Below the pieces are notes generated by a model. The model did no database searches and was not told where the DNA came from. It was given only the letters and a program-made list of their open reading frames with translations. Positions 24,254 through 33,297 of a stretch of DNA of 64,000 nt are shown here, piece by piece; within the stretch, counting starts at the first letter, position 1; each line of letters starts with the position of its first letter. A program made the translations under genes and the position numbers. This DNA is from an uncultured Ruminiclostridium sp. (GTDB lineage: Bacteria > Bacillota > Clostridia > Oscillospirales > Ruminococcaceae). The stretch is taken from the NCBI GenBank assembly GCA_934454635.1, contig CAKSFR010000014.1, forward strand, positions 8,220-72,219, written 5' to 3'.

Positions 24254-24361
24254 ACCCTCTTGTATATCTATCCAAGCTGTGACTTTATTATACCATGGCG
24301 CGGCGATTTTTTATGTCGTTCCATGTCGAAAATAATTAACAAAAAATATTTTTCTTTTTGT

Positions 24362-25321
24362 TCATTTTGTATAGCTGAGATCGTCGCCCCAGTTAGCTTT
24401 ACGCGCCTGTTTAAAAGCCGCTCCGTCCTTTTTGGTGACAATTTTCTGCGAAATCCCGCTTGCTGTGCAGAGTTCAAGAGTGATTTTCCCGCTTTCGATT
24501 TTCGGGTGACGGATTATCCGTGAAACGGCGGATGCGGCGCTGCTGCGGACAGCCGCGATATAGCAGAACTTTTCGTCCTCATAGGGCGCGTCGCCGCCTT
24601 TAAGCAGCTTATGCAGCTTTGTGCGCGCAACGCGTGCCGAAAAATGGCACCAGTCGTCGGACGGTAGCGGACATTCCTCGTCGCATGGGCATGGAGCGAT
24701 GATATGCGCGCCGAAATCTATCAGCAGCGAACGCATTTCAAGCAGGCTTGCAAAGCCTTTCGGCGTTCCGGGTTCAATTATCACAAGCAGCTTTTCTGCG
24801 GCGTTCCAGAGCTTTTTTACAGCCTCGGCGCGCTGCTTCGGTTCAAGCTCGTTCAGAACGTATGAAGCGGTCACAAGTTGCACCTTTTGTGAAATTGCGC
24901 TGCTTGTCAGGTCGAAGCTTTTCCATTCATAGCCGCATGGGAAACCGCCGTTTTTCATAAGCTTTTCGCCTATTTCGGTCATATTTTTGTCGCGCTCAAG
25001 ACAGACTGCATATTCAATTTCGGGAAAAATCTCGGCAGCAGCCCAGCAGACAGCGCCCGTTCCCGCGCCTACGTCGAGCATGGTTGAGATCTCACCGTCA
25101 AAGCGCTTTGCCGCCTGTTCAAGCGCGGCTGACGCCGCGCCGTAGGTCGCGGGCATACGAACCACGGCGTATGCGCAGGTTTCGGCGCTGCCGCTTATTG
25201 AAGCGCCTGTTTCGCTGCGGTATTTTTCAGACATTTTTGCGGCTGCGGCGGTTAGCTGTTTAAGCGGAAAAGCGCCTGCCTGCTCCTCGAGAAGCTGTCT
25301 GAGTTCTATCGGAAGTTCCAT
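24362..25321 (-). CDS. Rsm22-family ribosomal methyltransferase-like protein
   Basis: A 319-residue protein of the Rsm22 family (small-subunit assembly, SAM-binding). It has a SAM-binding motif TMLDVGAGTGAVCWAA (about 79-94), TASYVLNELEP, LLVIIEPGTPKGFASLLEMR and the Cys signature CPCDEECPLPSDDWCHF, which binds an Fe-S cluster in characterised members. RVARTKLHKLLKGGDAPYEDEKFCY closes the conserved core. It follows the AraC gene by 2 bases on the same strand; the functional link between them is not obvious. Target RNA is unknown. Confidence 0.87.
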   Translation of the reverse strand: MELPIELRQLLEEQAGAFPLKQLTAAAAKMSEKYRSETGASISGSAETCAYAVVRMPATYGAASAALEQAAKRFDGEISTMLDVGAGTGAVCWAAAEIFPEIEYAVCLERDKNMTEIGEKLMKNGGFPCGYEWKSFDLTSSAISQKVQLVTASYVLNELEPKQRAEAVKKLWNAAEKLLVIIEPGTPKGFASLLEMRSLLIDFGAHIIAPCPCDEECPLPSDDWCHFSARVARTKLHKLLKGGDAPYEDEKFCYIAAVRSSAASAVSRIIRHPKIESGKITLELCTASGISQKIVTKKDGAAFKQARKANWGDDLSYTK

Positions 25322-25323
25322 TG

Positions 25324-26184
25324 TCAGTCCCTTTCTATGCCGCGGTATGCGCTCGGCGTTACGCCGAGTTCCTTTTTGAAAACGCGGCTGAAATAATTCG
25401 AGTCGCTGAATCCGCAGCGCGTTGCGACCTCGGTTATATTCAGAGCGCCCTCGCGCAGCTTTGTGCAGGCGTGGCGCAGCCGTATGTTAAGCAGATATTT
25501 CTGCGGGGTCGTATGATATGCCGAGGAAAAAAGACGGATAAAGTGCCGCTGTGAATAGTGTGAAACCGCGAGCAGCTCCGATATCGGGAAATCCTCGGCA
25601 AAATGCTCCTCCATATAGGCGGCTGCCTGTGCGATCCCCGTTATTTCCCGCTGTTTTTCCGGACAGCCGTAAAGCCGCGAGAGAAACACTACGATCTGCA
25701 TGAACAGCGATGTGAGCATGGTTTCCTTTCCGGGATTGTCCGAGGAATATTCATCAACGGCTGCTTTTATAAGCCGCTCTATTTCACTGAAATGGTCGGG
25801 CGCAAGCCTTAAACGGCTGCGGAAGCCCTGCGCGGTATTGAAATGAGGTTCAAGAACAAAAAGCGCGTGAAAGCCCGCCAGCCGTTTTATATCATAATCG
25901 GCGGAGAGCAGCGCTTCGGGACGGAACATGATATTGCAGATGTGAAAATCGCGTGGATTTTCATATCCGTGAGAAATTCCACTGCCCATGACAAAAACGT
26001 CCCCGCGGCGGACGGAAAAACGCTCGTTATCCACTATATGTTCGGCGTGTCCCGAGAGAACGATCACAAGCTCCGAGAAATCTTCGTGTCCGTGCATTCC
26101 CATGTTTTCCGAGTGTTCGCCATATTGTATAAAGAACGGAAAGCTTTCGTTTTTCGTAAAAAAGCTGAGCTTCATGTTGAACAT
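25324..26184 (-). CDS. AraC-family transcriptional regulator
   Basis: A 286-residue regulator with an N-terminal cupin sensor (MGMHGHEDFSELVIVLSGHA, then RRGDVFVMGSGISHGYEN) and a C-terminal double helix-turn-helix. The second helix pair reads ITEVATRCGFSDSNYFSRVF with KKELGVTPSAYR after it. The ATG at 26184 follows GGGGTG, so the upstream in-frame start is rejected. It is divergent from the GH43 gene with a 147-base shared control region, the usual arrangement for an AraC activator of a glycan-use gene. Confidence 0.93.
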   Translation of the reverse strand: MFNMKLSFFTKNESFPFFIQYGEHSENMGMHGHEDFSELVIVLSGHAEHIVDNERFSVRRGDVFVMGSGISHGYENPRDFHICNIMFRPEALLSADYDIKRLAGFHALFVLEPHFNTAQGFRSRLRLAPDHFSEIERLIKAAVDEYSSDNPGKETMLTSLFMQIVVFLSRLYGCPEKQREITGIAQAAAYMEEHFAEDFPISELLAVSHYSQRHFIRLFSSAYHTTPQKYLLNIRLRHACTKLREGALNITEVATRCGFSDSNYFSRVFKKELGVTPSAYRGIERD

Positions 26185-26331
26185 TGCAATCACCCCAACA
26201 TATAATAGCATATTTTCCCGAGAAAATCAATCCTGTCCGTTTTGTGCTATTTGTCGGCGCAAAAATTATGTTTTATCCGCAATAATATCTGTAAAATAAA
26301 GATACTATATTAATAAAAAGGAGAAATCGAC

Positions 26332-27639
26332 ATGAATCCTTATCTTCCCGCATGGGAGTATATCCCCGACGGCGAGCCCCGCGTTTTCGGGGACAGAATT
26401 TACGTTTACGGCTCGCACGACCGCGTAGGCTGCGAATGCTTCTGCGATTTTAAGCTGAAAGTGTGGTCGGCGCCCGTATCAGACCCGACCAACTGGACCT
26501 GCCACGGCGTTTCTTTCTCAACAAGAGATGTTGACGGTCACCCCTCTGACGTTGACTGGACGGACAACGAGCTGTTCGCCCCCGATGTTGTTGAAAAGGA
26601 AGGGAAGTACTATCTGTACGCGTATATTGTCGGCGCAAAAGGCTGCGTGGCGGTAAGCGACCGCCCCGAGGGTCCGTTCAGACTTATTTCGCAGTACAAA
26701 TACAATATTGAAAATCACTACGACGACGGAACGTTTATCGACCCGGGCGTACTGGTTGACGACGACGGAAGAGTGTATGTTTACTGCGGTTTTCAGGGCT
26801 CGTATATGGCGGAACTCAACGCCGAAAATATGTACGAGGTAATCGACGGAACATATTTTACCGACATTATTCCTACCGCCGAGCCGCACCGCTTTTTTGA
26901 AGCCTGCTCACCCCGCAAGGTCGGCGATACATACTATCTGATATATTCTCCGCAAATCGGCAGCAGGCTTGATTACGCGACGAGCAGCTCGCCCACGGGA
27001 CCTTTCGCATACCGTGGAACGATAATTGACAACGGCGTTGATTTTCCGGGCGGAAACAATCACGGTTCGATATGCAGAATCGGCGAACAGTGGTATATTT
27101 TCTATCACCGCATGACAAACGGCTCGATAATGTCGCGCAGAGGGTGCGTTGAGCGCATCGAAATTCTCCCCGACGGAACTATTCCGCAGGTTGAAATGAC
27201 TTCTCTCGGCTTTGCTGAGTCGCTCAACCCGTATGAGGAAACTCCCGCCGACGCTGCGTGCGTGCTGCTGGGCGGCTGCCTTATCACCGAGAAAAATCCT
27301 TTTGAGCGAACGATCATCGGTATTACGGACGGCTGCGTTATCGGCTGGAAGTATTATGATTTCGGTGTAAGCTCGGGAAGCGACAGAACGCTGCTGATAA
27401 ATACGGACGGCTGCGGCTGCAAGGGAAAAATCCGCGTTTTGATCGATTCGCCCGACGGCGAGGAGATCGGCTGTGCGCAGTTCGGAGGAAACGGCGGCAT
27501 ATTGTCCGCAAAGGTACGTCCCGTAAGCGGCAGACACGCGCTTTATCTTAAAGCCGAGCAGGACTATACAGGCTGGTCGGCGGATATGTTCAAGGGCAGG
27601 GAGCTTTTCAGACTGAACAAGATACTGTTTATGCAGTAA
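26332..27639 (+). CDS. Glycoside hydrolase family 43 (arabinosidase/xylosidase type)
   Basis: A 435-residue cytoplasmic enzyme (no signal peptide) with a five-bladed GH43 domain. The base Asp is probably in PDGEPRVFGDRIYVYGSHD. The pKa-modulating Asp lies in TFIDPGVLVDDDGRVYVYCG (about 140-159), and the acid Glu in RFFEACSPRKVGDTYYLIYS. The last ~130 residues form a beta-sandwich like a CBM6-type domain. It should cut arabinose- or xylose-containing oligosaccharides after import. It is adjacent to a divergent AraC gene, with an AAAAGGAG site before the ATG. Confidence 0.93.
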   Translation: MNPYLPAWEYIPDGEPRVFGDRIYVYGSHDRVGCECFCDFKLKVWSAPVSDPTNWTCHGVSFSTRDVDGHPSDVDWTDNELFAPDVVEKEGKYYLYAYIVGAKGCVAVSDRPEGPFRLISQYKYNIENHYDDGTFIDPGVLVDDDGRVYVYCGFQGSYMAELNAENMYEVIDGTYFTDIIPTAEPHRFFEACSPRKVGDTYYLIYSPQIGSRLDYATSSSPTGPFAYRGTIIDNGVDFPGGNNHGSICRIGEQWYIFYHRMTNGSIMSRRGCVERIEILPDGTIPQVEMTSLGFAESLNPYEETPADAACVLLGGCLITEKNPFERTIIGITDGCVIGWKYYDFGVSSGSDRTLLINTDGCGCKGKIRVLIDSPDGEEIGCAQFGGNGGILSAKVRPVSGRHALYLKAEQDYTGWSADMFKGRELFRLNKILFMQ

Positions 27640-27708
27640 CGCCCCTTAATACAACGAAGCATACATATCATGAACGTCAGACGCAATGAAACCGCAGTTA
27701 AATACAAA

Positions 27709-27742
27709 AAACGGCTCTGTCAGCAAAGGCAGAGCTGTTTTT
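27709..27742 (+). terminator. Terminator after GH43
   Basis: AAAACGGCTCTG / CAGAGCTGTTTT stem (27709-27742), 10-base loop, T-rich end. Confidence 0.78.
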
Positions 27743-27763
27743 ATGCTGTTTTATCGATTTATC

Positions 27764-27792
27764 TTGAAAAAATACGCCAAATATGTTATACT
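27764..27792 (+). promoter_or_regulatory. Promoter of the LytTR two-component pair
   Basis: TTGAAA (27764-27769), 17-base spacer, TATACT (27787-27792), 28 bases before the ATG. Confidence 0.75.
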
Positions 27793-27820
27793 GGAAAAAA
27801 TGCAGTTATGGGGGAATAAT

Positions 27821-28546
27821 ATGCGGATTGCGGTTTGCGACGACGACCCGGGAATGCTCACGCTTATGCATAGGCTTACTGCGGGAGAATTTGAAAAAAG
27901 ACACGCCGATTTTACGGTTCAGGCGTATCCCGACGCGCAAAAGCTTCTTTCGGATTTTGCGGAAAAGCCGTTTGACGTACTTTTTCTTGATATAAAAATG
28001 CCCGGAATAGACGGCTTTGAGGCGGCTCGCCGTGTTCGCGGCATGACTGATGAAACGGAGATAATATTTATAACGACCGAGCAGGAGCTTGTGTACGACA
28101 GCTTCGATTTTCAGCCGTTCGCGTTCATTCCGAAAACGCCGCCGGAGCTTATGAAAAGCCGTCTTTCGAGAACGGTGGGAAATCTGCTTGCGAAGTATAA
28201 GGTAAGCCGCAGGATTTGCGTGGAGCTTCCGTACAGCGAGAAAATATACATAAAGCCGAACGATCTGATCTATGTCGGAAGTGAAAAAAATAATCTTATT
28301 TATCATATCCGCGACGGCGAGGACGTGCTTGTGCGGGCGAAAATACAGGAGGCGGAGGAGATCCTGCCTGACGATCTTTTTATAAGAATACACAACAGAT
28401 TGATAGTGAATATGGCGCATATAGAGTCGATAGATTATCCGCAGGGCGTTCTTACGGTCACGGGCGGCGAGCTTCTGCCGATAAGCCGACCGCGAAAGCA
28501 GAGCCTTTCGGACGCTTACGACCGATACCTGCGAACGCTTGTATAA
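27821..28546 (+). CDS. LytTR-family response regulator
   Basis: A 241-residue AgrA/LytR-type regulator. The receiver domain (residues 1-120) has acidic pocket CDDDP, phosphoacceptor Asp in VLFLDIKMPGIDGFEA and Lys in AFIPKTPPEL. The LytTR DNA-binding domain (about 135-240) includes IYVGSEKNNLIYHI and FIRIHNRLIVNMAHIESIDY. An ATG at 27821 preceded by GGGGGAATAAT is taken; the longer upstream frame is not, because it would cross the terminator and promoter. It is followed 25 bases later by its GHKL partner. Confidence 0.94.
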   Translation: MRIAVCDDDPGMLTLMHRLTAGEFEKRHADFTVQAYPDAQKLLSDFAEKPFDVLFLDIKMPGIDGFEAARRVRGMTDETEIIFITTEQELVYDSFDFQPFAFIPKTPPELMKSRLSRTVGNLLAKYKVSRRICVELPYSEKIYIKPNDLIYVGSEKNNLIYHIRDGEDVLVRAKIQEAEEILPDDLFIRIHNRLIVNMAHIESIDYPQGVLTVTGGELLPISRPRKQSLSDAYDRYLRTLV

Positions 28547-28571
28547 ATGACATTGCCTGAGGGAGAGAAAT

Positions 28572-29831
28572 ATGAGAGAATTTATTGAAATTTTTTTGTC
28601 CGTATTTTCATGCGCGGCTTCGGCTTCGGTCATAGTTTGGTTTTTTGTCTGCTTTTTGGGATTTTCACCGCGAATAAAGCACAAACGGCTTCATGCCGTC
28701 GCGTGGGTGGTATTCAATGTTATAATCGCGTACCCGATAGCGATGCATTTCCCGCAGCATTATATTGTAAAAGAAATAATTTATCTTATTTGCTATTTTT
28801 TATGGTCGCTGGCGCTCTTGAAAGGCAGCGTAATCGCCAAGCTGTTTATGTCGGCGGTGACCGTATTCACCGCGCACTTTCTCAATGTCGCAACGCACGA
28901 CCTTTTTATGGCGCTTACGGGAAAGCAGTTCCCGAGAATTGCGAATATAATCAGCGTGGTGTTCCTTTTTGCGGTGCTGTTTATGCTTAAACGGCTGTAT
29001 CCGCGCGACAGCATACGACTTAACCCCGGCGAATGGGTGTTCGGAATGGCGCTTATGACGATTTCTTTTGCCGCTGCGCATCTGATACACAGCGTTCAGG
29101 CGAGTATCACCGCAGCGGAACCGTCGATAAAGCTGCTTCTTGTCGAGCTTTGCTTGGCAATGGTCATTCTCATCTGTGTTTTTATGCTGCTTTCGATAGG
29201 CAGATACAATCGCGAGCGTCAGCAGCTCCGAGATTATAATATTCACAAGGAAAGCCGCATATATTACGCCGAGAATATCAGGCTTCAGTATAAGGAGCTG
29301 CTGCGTATACGCGAGAAGGCTAAGCAGAACTACGAAGTTCTGCGGCAGCTTGCAGATTACGGCAGTATGGGCGCCGTGCGCGAATATGTTGACGACTGCA
29401 TCAATGATATCGTGCTTTCAGAAACGAGCATCGACGTCGGAAACGATACGCTGAGCGCGCTGCTTAACGCGAAGATACTGTCGGCAAAATATCATAACAT
29501 ACAGGTTATCTGCACTGCCGACAAATCGGTCGGCGGGGTGGACGAGCTTGACCTTTTCGGTCTTATCGGAAAGATGATCGACAGCACGGTTGAGATCGCA
29601 AGCGCAAGCAGCGGCATGAAATACATGGAAATAAGCATTTCATCTCAAAATGGAAGCATCACGGTCTTTTGCGGAGCGTCCGATTCCGAAAGCGAGTACA
29701 GCGAGATAAGCAGAAACATTATCCGAGGGATAACCGAAAGATACAACGGCTCGGTTTCGTTCTATCATGAGGAAAATATGACGTGCTGTAAGGCTCTTTT
29801 GCGCTGTACGGACAGGAAATACGGCATTTAA
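28572..29831 (+). CDS. GHKL sensor protein lacking the phosphoacceptor His and N-box Asn
   Basis: A 419-residue protein with about six membrane helices (residues 1-215), a coiled linker, and a GHKL (HATPase_c_5) region. Where AgrC-type kinases have RHDxxNH, this has REKAKQNY, so the phosphorylated His is absent. The N-box expected as GNLLDNAIEA reads GKMIDSTVEIA, losing both Asn, and no glycine-rich G boxes are recognisable near the C-terminus. The VGNDTLSALLNAKI helix is well kept. It is probably a catalytically inactive sensor that works through binding. A GGGAGAGAA site precedes the ATG. Confidence 0.8.
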   Translation: MREFIEIFLSVFSCAASASVIVWFFVCFLGFSPRIKHKRLHAVAWVVFNVIIAYPIAMHFPQHYIVKEIIYLICYFLWSLALLKGSVIAKLFMSAVTVFTAHFLNVATHDLFMALTGKQFPRIANIISVVFLFAVLFMLKRLYPRDSIRLNPGEWVFGMALMTISFAAAHLIHSVQASITAAEPSIKLLLVELCLAMVILICVFMLLSIGRYNRERQQLRDYNIHKESRIYYAENIRLQYKELLRIREKAKQNYEVLRQLADYGSMGAVREYVDDCINDIVLSETSIDVGNDTLSALLNAKILSAKYHNIQVICTADKSVGGVDELDLFGLIGKMIDSTVEIASASSGMKYMEISISSQNGSITVFCGASDSESEYSEISRNIIRGITERYNGSVSFYHEENMTCCKALLRCTDRKYGI

Positions 29832-29840
29832 CACCAAAAT

Positions 29841-29900
29841 TTCACAAATTTCTGCAAAACTTCACATTTGGTTTGACATTTTTGTGAAAGGTGATATACT
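29841..29900 (+). promoter_or_regulatory. Strong promoter with upstream direct repeats (putative LytTR sites)
   Basis: TTGACA (29873-29878), 16-base spacer, TATACT (29895-29900). TTCACA occurs at 29841 and 29861, exactly 20 bases apart and ending just before the -35. An inverted TGTGAA is at 29883. Two-turn direct repeats abutting the -35 are the usual geometry of LytTR regulator sites. Confidence 0.65.
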
Positions 29901-29905
29901 GAAAG

Positions 29906-30008
29906 CATAGAGAGCCTGCCGAGGCAGGTATATTTGCTGAACGTTTTATGACGTAAGTTTAAGATGAAATGAGAACAGTTCCGGTGCGCCGGGACTGTTT
30001 CATTTTTT
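29906..30008 (+). ncRNA. Candidate small RNA of about 100 bases
   Basis: It lies between a strong promoter and a strong terminator with no usable open frame (ATGs lead to 2-residue frames). CCTGC-CGAG-GCAGG (29915-29928) forms a 5' hairpin. AACAGTTCCGG / CCGGGACTGTT (29974-29999) extends downwards to AAATGA/TCATTT and is followed by TTTTTTT. It could instead be an untranslated leader ending in a terminator, or the terminator may also serve the upstream gene. Confidence 0.6.
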
Positions 30009-30153
30009 TACTGAAAAAGCTTTAAAAGCAATACGTTACGCCGTTTTTTTGAAATGCTGCGTGCGGTTACATCTTTTCGGCATAACTGCTTGCAAATCTG
30101 CCAAATCTATGATATAATGAGGAAATAAAAGGACGTTAAAGGAGGCGGTAGCA

Positions 30154-31197
30154 ATGAAGGAATATGAGAATAAATGCTGCGTTTGCTGCGGAAAGAAGTT
30201 TACCGACGATGATGATATAGTTGTTTGCCCCGAGTGCGGGACTCCCATGCACAGGAGCTGTTGGAGCGGGCACTGCCCGAACGAGGATAAGCACGCGCAG
30301 GGCTTTGACTGGGATAAGGCGCAGGAAAGCGCGCCGCAGTCCGCCAATGCCGCGCCGCCCGATACGGCAGTTGTACGCTGTGATATATGCGGAATGGCAA
30401 TTGAACCCGATGAGGAAAAGGTTTACTGTCCCGAATGTGGGACTCCTATGCACCGCGACTGCTATGAAAGCTTCGGGCGTTGTCCGCACGAAGCCGAACA
30501 CGCTCTCGGCTACAGTTGGAAAGCGGCTCACGAGCGGCGAACAGGCGAACCTATCCCGCAGGCAATGAGCTTTGACGGTTTTGATGATTTCATGGAGCAT
30601 ATGCAGGAAAATCCTATGAAAAACGAAAGTTCGGGCGAGGAGATAACCTGCTGCGGAGTTAGGCAGACCGAACTGCTGCACTTCCTCGGAATGCGAAGCC
30701 TAAGCACGCCGCGATTTTTCGCGCTGTTCATGAACATGGCGAATACGGGCAAAAAGGTTTCGTTCAACTTCTTCGCGGGGCTGCTTATGCCGTTCTATCA
30801 GTTTTACCGTAAGATGACGGGACCCGCAATACTTATGACCGCCGCTTACTTTATAATGAATATACCGCAGTTCGTGGTTCAGTACAATTTCGTCAGAGGC
30901 GGAACGGAATTGCACATTTCTCCCGAGCTGCTCTCGATCTACAATATAATGACGTACGTCGGGCTGATCGCTGAAATTCTCGTGATCTTGTTCAACGACT
31001 ACATTTATATGAAATGGTCTGTAGGGAAGATCCTTTCACTGCGCGAGCGGTACCGCAACGCTCCCGAAAGCGAGTACATGGAAGCGCTCGAACGCGCGGG
31101 CAGACCGAGAATCGCGTTCGCATTTGCGGCGCTCGGCGCTGTCGCGGTAATTTTCTACCTGGTTTTTATATTTTTAAGCGGAAGTATGGCAATGTGA
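30154..31197 (+). CDS. Membrane protein with two prokaryotic RING-type zinc domains
   Basis: A 347-residue protein. Two similar N-terminal modules, CCVCCGKKFTDDDDIVVCPE then CGTPMHRSCW (residues 8-36) and CDICGMAIEPDEEKVYCPE then CGTPMHRDCY (75-105), match the Prok-RING type zinc-binding pattern. A linker with FDGFDDFMEHMQENP follows, then three to four membrane helices from about 190 to 345. Such RINGs are known from sequence surveys of Firmicutes, mostly without function. No E1, E2 or ubiquitin-like gene is in the window, so a ubiquitin role is not supported. AAAGGAGGCGG gives a strong ribosome site. Confidence 0.8.
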   Translation: MKEYENKCCVCCGKKFTDDDDIVVCPECGTPMHRSCWSGHCPNEDKHAQGFDWDKAQESAPQSANAAPPDTAVVRCDICGMAIEPDEEKVYCPECGTPMHRDCYESFGRCPHEAEHALGYSWKAAHERRTGEPIPQAMSFDGFDDFMEHMQENPMKNESSGEEITCCGVRQTELLHFLGMRSLSTPRFFALFMNMANTGKKVSFNFFAGLLMPFYQFYRKMTGPAILMTAAYFIMNIPQFVVQYNFVRGGTELHISPELLSIYNIMTYVGLIAEILVILFNDYIYMKWSVGKILSLRERYRNAPESEYMEALERAGRPRIAFAFAALGAVAVIFYLVFIFLSGSMAM

Positions 31198-31254
31198 CCG
31201 GCATTGCACGGATAAAGGCGGCAGCCTGAACAAAAAAAGAAAGGAGCGGACAGA

Positions 31255-33276
31255 ATGCTGATTGACCGATTTGAAGAGCTTTACGGAAAGTACGGCGGAC
31301 GGCTTGTATATCCGTTCCTGTTTATTTCATTCTTTTTGGTGCAGTTCATAGGCGCGCTGGGTATGAGCTACCCCGCAATGGATCCGAACGAGCTTAGCGT
31401 TATTGCGATTTCGCAGTTTTTTGCGGGTAAAAGCTGGTCGGGCGTGATGTGCGCCGTGGATTATTACTACGGATTTTTGCAGGGCTTGCTGTATACGCCC
31501 GCGGCGCTTATTTTCAGCGACCCGCAGGCTCAGTACACCGCTATGCTTGCGATAAATTCGCTTATGATGGCGCTTATCCCGATACTTGCGTTTTCGACGG
31601 CGAAAAGGCTCGGCGTTGACAAGTTCTGGAAGCTGCTGGCGGTTTCGCTTGTTTCGGGCGGCTTCTGCTGCTATTTTGCTCATTCAAAATTTGCGTGGAC
31701 TGAAACGGCTTCGATCGTTGTTCCGTGGATCTTGCTCTGGCTTTTGTTCAGAATAGGAGATGTGAAGAGCAAGGCGGCGCGCGCGCTGCTCTCAACAGCT
31801 TTCGGTATCGCCTGCGCGCTTTCTCTTGCCGCGCACATACGGCTTATTGCAGTCGTTCTGGCGATTTTCGCCGCCATTTTTGCGGAGCGCTTTTTTTTCG
31901 GGAAAAAGTCTGTTCTGCTGTCGTTTTTTTTGCCCGCATTTGTTGTTTTTTCGGCGCTTGTCGCGTTTATTTCACAGGAGCTCAGGACATATCTTTGGTG
32001 TCAGTCCGACCCGTCGCTGCTTAAAAACACCGTTTCGTCGTTTTTTGCTGACATTTCGGCGGGTTTTGAACAGGGCGGCGTTCTGCGCCTTTTGCAGACG
32101 TTCTGCGGGCAGTTCTACTACTTCGTAACGGCAACGTGGGGCGTGGGCGCTATTGCGGTATGCCTGTTCGGGGCGGTTGCTGCGGGCTGTATAAGGCGAA
32201 AAAAGGGCTCTGAGGAGGTTACATACGGAAACGGCATTTCCGTTTTTGCGTTCTTTGCTTTTTTCACCGTGCTTTTCATGATAATCATAGGCACTCTTTA
32301 CCGCTTCGGCAGCGACAGCTTCGGCGTTTATCAGGACACCGCGCTTTTCGGAAGATTTCTCGACGGCGTGATCCCTATTGCGCTGATGTTCGTGATGGTA
32401 ATACTGTTTTCCTATTCGATCTCGCTTAATAAGATACTCGGTTCGATCGCCGTTCTCGGCGTTATTTATCTTGCATTCTTCGTTTCGACCGTTCCGATGA
32501 TTCTTGAATGCTCGATGACGCGGATCGCGCCTGTTCTCGCGCTTTATCCTCTGCGTATCGGCGCGGCGAGCGACGAGCTTCTCAGCTTCGACAGCCTGCT
32601 GCTTACCGCGTCGGTGACGTTCTGCGTTATGGCGCTGTTTATTGTTGTTATAAGCTGCACGAAAAAGTACCGCTCGCTTATTTTATCGGCGATACTGCTA
32701 AGTATAACCGTATATTCCGCCGTGTTTATCCAAGCGGAATATCTGCCGATGTGCAGAAGCGAGTCCGAGAACAAGAACGCTGCGGTCGCGGACATTTCGG
32801 AAAGCGTTTACAATCAGATTGGTGCTCCGCCGGTTACGGCGTATAAGCTGAGCCGCCACGAAACGCTCATGCTCCAGTTTCTTAACAGGGACATAACCGT
32901 GCGCATAACGTATGATATTGAAAATATCCCCGAAAACTGCTATCTTGCGGTTAAAGCAAACGAGGACGTTTCGGCGCTTGCGAACAGCCGCCGCCCGTTC
33001 CTGCTTGTAAATGAAAATAAGGAGCTTAAATTATACGCCTACGGCGAAAGAGCGGTAGCCTACATGCGTTCGCAGAATATCGGCGAAAACGAGGACACGC
33101 AGGAAACGCTTATTCCCGAAAAGACGACCGCCGCGCAGACGACTGCGCCGCAAAGCGTTTCGACGGAGCGCACGACCGAGCGTATGCCGCTTATCTCAAC
33201 ATATACCACGCCTGCGGTAATAACCGTTCCCGCCGACGAGTTTAATTCAGAGGACGAATGGGCTTCCATTGAATGA
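31255..33276 (+). CDS. Polytopic membrane protein, GT-C glycosyltransferase-like
   Basis: A 673-residue protein with about a dozen membrane helices. The first extracytoplasmic loop contains MDPNELSVIAISQFFAGK, an acidic motif placed as in GT-C/GT39 sugar transferases, and AHSKFAWTETASIVVPW follows. After the last helix (about 505) comes an outside domain and a Thr/Pro-rich tail (TTAAQTTAPQSVSTERTTE). It may transfer a lipid-linked sugar onto a surface polymer, but substrate and even enzyme class are inferred from topology. AAAGGAGCGG precedes the ATG. It lies between the RING protein and the KtrB gene. Confidence 0.6.
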   Translation: MLIDRFEELYGKYGGRLVYPFLFISFFLVQFIGALGMSYPAMDPNELSVIAISQFFAGKSWSGVMCAVDYYYGFLQGLLYTPAALIFSDPQAQYTAMLAINSLMMALIPILAFSTAKRLGVDKFWKLLAVSLVSGGFCCYFAHSKFAWTETASIVVPWILLWLLFRIGDVKSKAARALLSTAFGIACALSLAAHIRLIAVVLAIFAAIFAERFFFGKKSVLLSFFLPAFVVFSALVAFISQELRTYLWCQSDPSLLKNTVSSFFADISAGFEQGGVLRLLQTFCGQFYYFVTATWGVGAIAVCLFGAVAAGCIRRKKGSEEVTYGNGISVFAFFAFFTVLFMIIIGTLYRFGSDSFGVYQDTALFGRFLDGVIPIALMFVMVILFSYSISLNKILGSIAVLGVIYLAFFVSTVPMILECSMTRIAPVLALYPLRIGAASDELLSFDSLLLTASVTFCVMALFIVVISCTKKYRSLILSAILLSITVYSAVFIQAEYLPMCRSESENKNAAVADISESVYNQIGAPPVTAYKLSRHETLMLQFLNRDITVRITYDIENIPENCYLAVKANEDVSALANSRRPFLLVNENKELKLYAYGERAVAYMRSQNIGENEDTQETLIPEKTTAAQTTAPQSVSTERTTERMPLISTYTTPAVITVPADEFNSEDEWASIE

Positions 33277-33297
33277 TGAGAACAAGGAGGGGCGAAC

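Noticed and set aside
27686..27820. Longer start for the LytTR regulator
   Set aside because: The extension would cross a terminator and the gene's own promoter; the ATG at 27821 has a ribosome site and begins the receiver fold.
30154..31197. RING protein as part of a ubiquitin-like or defence system
   Set aside because: No E1, E2, ubiquitin-like, deubiquitinase or defence-type genes occur in the window.
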